NCBI RefSeq assembly: GCF_003852895.1
Contig: NZ_QUSW01000003.1
Location: forward strand, 248,001 to 312,000
DNA: 64,000 bases
Origin: Rhizobacter terrae
GTDB taxonomy: Bacteria; Pseudomonadota; Gammaproteobacteria; Burkholderiales; Burkholderiaceae_C
Direction: 5' to 3'
This document shows positions 61,310-64,000 of this stretch, piece by piece. Position 1 is the first letter of the stretch, and each line of letters starts with the position of its first letter. Below the pieces are notes generated by a model. The model worked only from the letters and a program-made list of their open reading frames with translations. It was not told where the DNA came from and did not search any database. The position numbers were made by a program, and so were the translations under genes.

Positions 61310-62002
61310 CTACCTTCCTGGCCGTGGCACATACCGGCCATCTTTGAGTTCAAAGGTGATGTTCTCGACAGTTTGGCCCACCCTCTGTCGTTGATAGTGA
61401 TTCCGATGGACGGGGCAGGGCCTGGACGCCGAGTGTGATCCAACGCTATCTGCGCCAGAGCAACCAATGGTGTTGCCAAGCAGAAAGCTGTCGGCGACTT
61501 TTGTCAGCCTGGCTCGATTCGGTTTTCCGTAGATCAGCATCAGAATCTCTTGGCTCAGGTCGTTCATGATGGACATGACCGCGTCCTTGTCCTTGTCGCC
61601 ATCGCGCCCCGTACACTTCTTGTCAATCTTGACCTCGAGCCGTTTGATCGCTCGCGCGACCAAGGCGTGATAGTCCCGAGGATGAGCATCATCATCATCA
61701 AACTCATCCTGAGCCTCCCCGTCACTGAGCGCAGTGTGATTTCCGCGATGAGGTTGAATGCCGAGGTAGCAAGCCCCCTGCAGCGTGCAGGGCAGGAAAG
61801 CAAGGTTCTTGGCGACGTTGATGTCGTAGCCGAAACCCACCAACTTGCGTCCCAATTGCGAGAGCTTCGCACCCTCGGCAGACAAGATGTGATGCGCCTG
61901 CATCTTCACGCCATGATGGCGCGGATGCCTCACATCCGGCGCGATGCGCGTCTTCAGCGTCGACAGATACGTCGTGGTCTTGGTGATTGTTCCCGTGGCC
62001 AT
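61310..62002 (-). CDS. AHH-domain nuclease toxin
   Basis: A 230-residue protein with the AHH nuclease fold (HNH/Endo VII superfamily): MQAHHILSAEGAKL with Ala36-His37-His38, NLAFLP at 66-71, QPHRGNH at 83-89 and HPRDYHALVARA at 107-118. These are the usual catalytic and metal positions. A C-terminal Cys/His segment (RPCPVHRNHYQRQRV) may bind zinc. It follows the pre-toxin-like gene in the same reading frame, separated by one TAA and seven codons. ATG 62002 has an AAGAG site. Predicted DNase delivered by the neighbouring VgrG. Confidence 0.85.
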   Translation of the reverse strand: MATGTITKTTTYLSTLKTRIAPDVRHPRHHGVKMQAHHILSAEGAKLSQLGRKLVGFGYDINVAKNLAFLPCTLQGACYLGIQPHRGNHTALSDGEAQDEFDDDDAHPRDYHALVARAIKRLEVKIDKKCTGRDGDKDKDAVMSIMNDLSQEILMLIYGKPNRARLTKVADSFLLGNTIGCSGADSVGSHSASRPCPVHRNHYQRQRVGQTVENITFELKDGRYVPRPGR

Positions 62003-62023
62003 GATGGACTCTTGATCTGGAAA

Positions 62024-63259
62024 TTACCTGTACTCGATCGTGCCCAGCCGGTGCCGCGGCGTGGTGTGCTGCGGGCTTCCACACAGGCGGCACTTGCGGT
62101 CACGGCGGATGGATTTTTTCTTCGCCGAGATGGTGGATTTGGTGTTGCCCCGCAGGACCAGATTGCGCTGCCGGGCGCTGCGCAACTTTTCACCGAGGAC
62201 GCGCAAGTCTTTTGCGGCATCCACAAAATCTTCCACCGCACGAATGAAGGCATTCAGCGCCTCGATCGCCTTCTCGATCTTGCGCGCCGCACGTGAGACC
62301 TTCGCGCTGCTGGCGGCCAGGCGTGCGACCAGCATGGTCACGCGTGCGCCAGCGGCGGCGCCTGCCGACAGCAGGGCCGTCACCAGAAGCAGCAAGACCT
62401 CGCAAATCACGTACACGCCACCCTTGGCCGCCAGGTAGCCGTAGAAGTTCGGCGGAACGGCTTCCATCATCAGGCCCACGTACGACAAGTACGACAGGAT
62501 GCTGTCGTGGTCCGCAATGACTTCGAGCACCACGTAGAAGTTGGGATCGTTGCGGATCTCCTTGGCGAGTTCCGGGTCGATGTCCATGAGCACCGTGTCG
62601 ACGAACGCCTGCACGGGCTTGGGGTCGCCCTGCACCAACAGGTCCGGCAGGCCGAGGATGGCATCGCGATGCTTGTAGATCTTCTGGGCCTTGGTCAGCG
62701 TCTTGCCGGCACTGTCGATCGCGGACTGGATGGCGTGCTTCTCGGCATCGATGCGCGTCTGGATGGCCTGCTTGGCTTCCTCGCTCAGCTTCTCCAGGCT
62801 GCTCTGCCACCACGCCCAGTTCTTCACCGTCTGATCGGGGTTGTCGAACACCTCGCCGGCCTCCTTGGCCGCCTGCGTGCTTCGCTCCACGATGTTGTTG
62901 TAGACCTTCTGGCTGTAGTTGGCTGCGCCGTCCAGGGCTGAACCCGCGGCGTTCTTGATCTTGCTGCCCAGCTCCGTCCACATCTTCTCGGTGAACATCT
63001 CCGCGAGGTCTTCGCCCCAACCGGACGCGCCCGAGGCGGCACCTTCCTTCGCGCTCTCCCACAGCGCGGTTGCCGGGTCGGCATCCCATTGGCGCTGATA
63101 CGGCTGCATGCTGTCGGTCAACTGCATGTACGCCGCATCCAGGCGCTGGATGACCAACTCACGGTCGTCGTTGATTTCTTTTTCCGTGACCGTCGGGTAC
63201 GCGGTGGCGACAACGTCGCCGTCCTTCGGAATCAACCAGTTCTGTGCGGTTTCTGTCAT
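62024..63259 (-). CDS. T6SS cargo adaptor/pre-toxin-like protein, 411 aa
   Basis: A 411-residue protein encoded between VgrG and the AHH nuclease; start overlaps the vgrG stop (ATGA). It is helical, with a likely coiled region (QAIQTRIDAEKHAIQSAIDS), one hydrophobic segment at about 278-300 (YVICEVLLLLVTALL) and a basic C-terminus with a zinc-knuckle-like CRLCGSPQH. No enzymatic motif seen. The N-terminus (LIPKDGDVVATAYPTVTEKE) resembles N-terminal parts of VgrG-linked toxins. It either escorts the nuclease or is the N-terminal part of a split toxin. Confidence 0.7.
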   Translation of the reverse strand: MTETAQNWLIPKDGDVVATAYPTVTEKEINDDRELVIQRLDAAYMQLTDSMQPYQRQWDADPATALWESAKEGAASGASGWGEDLAEMFTEKMWTELGSKIKNAAGSALDGAANYSQKVYNNIVERSTQAAKEAGEVFDNPDQTVKNWAWWQSSLEKLSEEAKQAIQTRIDAEKHAIQSAIDSAGKTLTKAQKIYKHRDAILGLPDLLVQGDPKPVQAFVDTVLMDIDPELAKEIRNDPNFYVVLEVIADHDSILSYLSYVGLMMEAVPPNFYGYLAAKGGVYVICEVLLLLVTALLSAGAAAGARVTMLVARLAASSAKVSRAARKIEKAIEALNAFIRAVEDFVDAAKDLRVLGEKLRSARQRNLVLRGNTKSTISAKKKSIRRDRKCRLCGSPQHTTPRHRLGTIEYR

Positions 63260-64000
63260 GCCCCCTCCCGCATGGGTTCGATGCTGATGCCTTCGTGGAC
63301 CGTGGCGCGATTGACATCGACCTTGACCTGGTCGAGCAGCCAGCCCGTGTTCCAGGCGTCGTCGTAGTGGCCTTCAAACTTGACCCACGAGTTGTCCGCA
63401 CTCGGCATCACCGGCATCACGTAGTCCGTCTTCCCACCGGAAATGAAGCTCTTCTTGCCCGCCTTCACGGTGATCTTGCCCGGACATTGCACCGTGATGT
63501 TCCCGCCCTCGATCGTGATGTTGGCGCCGCCCGCCGTGCTCATCACGATCCGCTTGGCGGCCGCCCAATCCACGTGCGCACTGGCGCTCTGAACCGTCAC
63601 GTTGCCTTTGGCTGCCACCTGCATCGCATCGGCCTGCGCCTGCACCTCGATGTCGCCGCGCCCGGCAATCAGCGTGATGCCCTTGCCCACCGCTTCCGCC
63701 CCCGGCTTGATCGCCCCGGCCAGCAGGCCGATGGCCTGCCCGGTGTGGATGCGCGCCGCGCCGCCGATGGCCCACTGCGTGTCCTCGCCGCTGCCCAGGG
63801 TGATGGTCTCGCCGGCGCTCATCTGCACGTCCTGGCCAGCCACGGCCGCCAGGCCGGCCTTGGCCGCAATGGCCAGCACCGGGTCGGTGGTGTGCGGCGT
63901 CTTGGTCGCACTCGTCGCCATGTTCTTGGCGGATGCGTCCTTCAAGGCAGCATCCACACCGCTCCCGTCCACCATCCCGCGCAAGGCCGTGTGCAGTGCC
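63256..64000 (-). CDS. Type VI secretion tip protein VgrG, C-terminal part (cut by window edge)
   Basis: The frame runs from the window edge to the stop at 63256, 247 residues seen. It holds the DUF2345-type beta-helix extension of VgrG with repetitive IEVQAQADAMQVAAKGNVTV and ITIEGGNITVQCPGKITVKA strands. Before it begins ALHTALRGMVDGSG. The C-terminal ~45 residues form a cargo-specific tail. VgrG sits at the tip of the T6SS tube and carries toxins such as the AHH nuclease encoded behind it. Confidence 0.88.
   Translation of the reverse strand, partial: ALHTALRGMVDGSGVDAALKDASAKNMATSATKTPHTTDPVLAIAAKAGLAAVAGQDVQMSAGETITLGSGEDTQWAIGGAARIHTGQAIGLLAGAIKPGAEAVGKGITLIAGRGDIEVQAQADAMQVAAKGNVTVQSASAHVDWAAAKRIVMSTAGGANITIEGGNITVQCPGKITVKAGKKSFISGGKTDYVMPVMPSADNSWVKFEGHYDDAWNTGWLLDQVKVDVNRATVHEGISIEPMREGA

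Overview
The window reads as chromosome of a high-GC betaproteobacterium of the order Burkholderiales, most likely Comamonadaceae or a close relative. Pointers are the GTP-type PEP carboxykinase, an Omp32-like porin, a DUF4148 protein, a Pseudomonas-like bkdA1/bkdA2/bkdB set, a GlpSTPQUV-type glycerol importer and a PEP-CTERM-like protein. The family placement is inference. No rRNA, tRNA, CRISPR array or insertion sequence was found.

Layout. 1-3.3 kb: an AraC regulator cut by the window edge, an M13 metallopeptidase and a small unknown gene. 3.4-13.5 kb: a complete glycerol unit. On the minus strand lie glpD and the ABC importer genes (glpS, glpT, glpP, glpQ, glpU, glpV). Divergent on the plus strand are glpR and glpK, with GlpR-like operators between. 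13.6-16.6 kb: a His-rich PadR/YqjI-like metal regulator with a clear palindromic operator, then pckG preceded by a long leader hairpin. 17.1-25.5 kb: histidine utilisation (hutU-hutD-hutF-hutI, convergent hutG) plus an NMT1/SsuA-type ABC importer, with two near-identical hut operators. 25.5-32.5 kb: a low-GC two-gene accessory unit, AraC/NTF2-like pair, porin, DUF4148 protein, and a VOC-VOC-GFA-WYL operon under a perfect inverted repeat. 32.6-41.3 kb: HscC-type Hsp70 with a J-like partner, the branched-chain keto acid dehydrogenase operon, and a lipoprotein glycerophosphodiesterase.

41.4-47 kb: homoprotocatechuate meta-cleavage genes (hpaE, hpaD, hpaG, hpaH) divergent from a LysR regulator. 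47-50.6 kb: an ECF sigma module and an unusual secreted- or effector-like protein. 50.7-53.1 kb: three tandem YceI genes behind a cytochrome b561 gene. 53.3-60.6 kb: a two-component system divergent from a beta-lactamase-like hydrolase, a PEP-CTERM-like protein, a second VOC gene, a LysR/oxidoreductase pair, and a MerR gene with a tiny Cys-rich membrane protein under a 19-bp-spacer promoter. 60.6-64 kb: a type VI secretion cargo cassette with the VgrG C-terminus, an adaptor/pre-toxin-like protein, an AHH nuclease and a probable immunity protein.

How it works together. Most of the window is catabolism of amino acids and host- or plant-derived carbon: glycerol and glycerophosphodiesters, histidine, branched-chain amino acids and aromatic hydroxyphenylacetate. 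pckG links these to gluconeogenesis. Nearly every catabolic unit has its own local regulator or a visible operator. The most unusual material is the T6SS toxin cassette, the pckG leader structure, and several operator motifs not tied to a regulator in the window.
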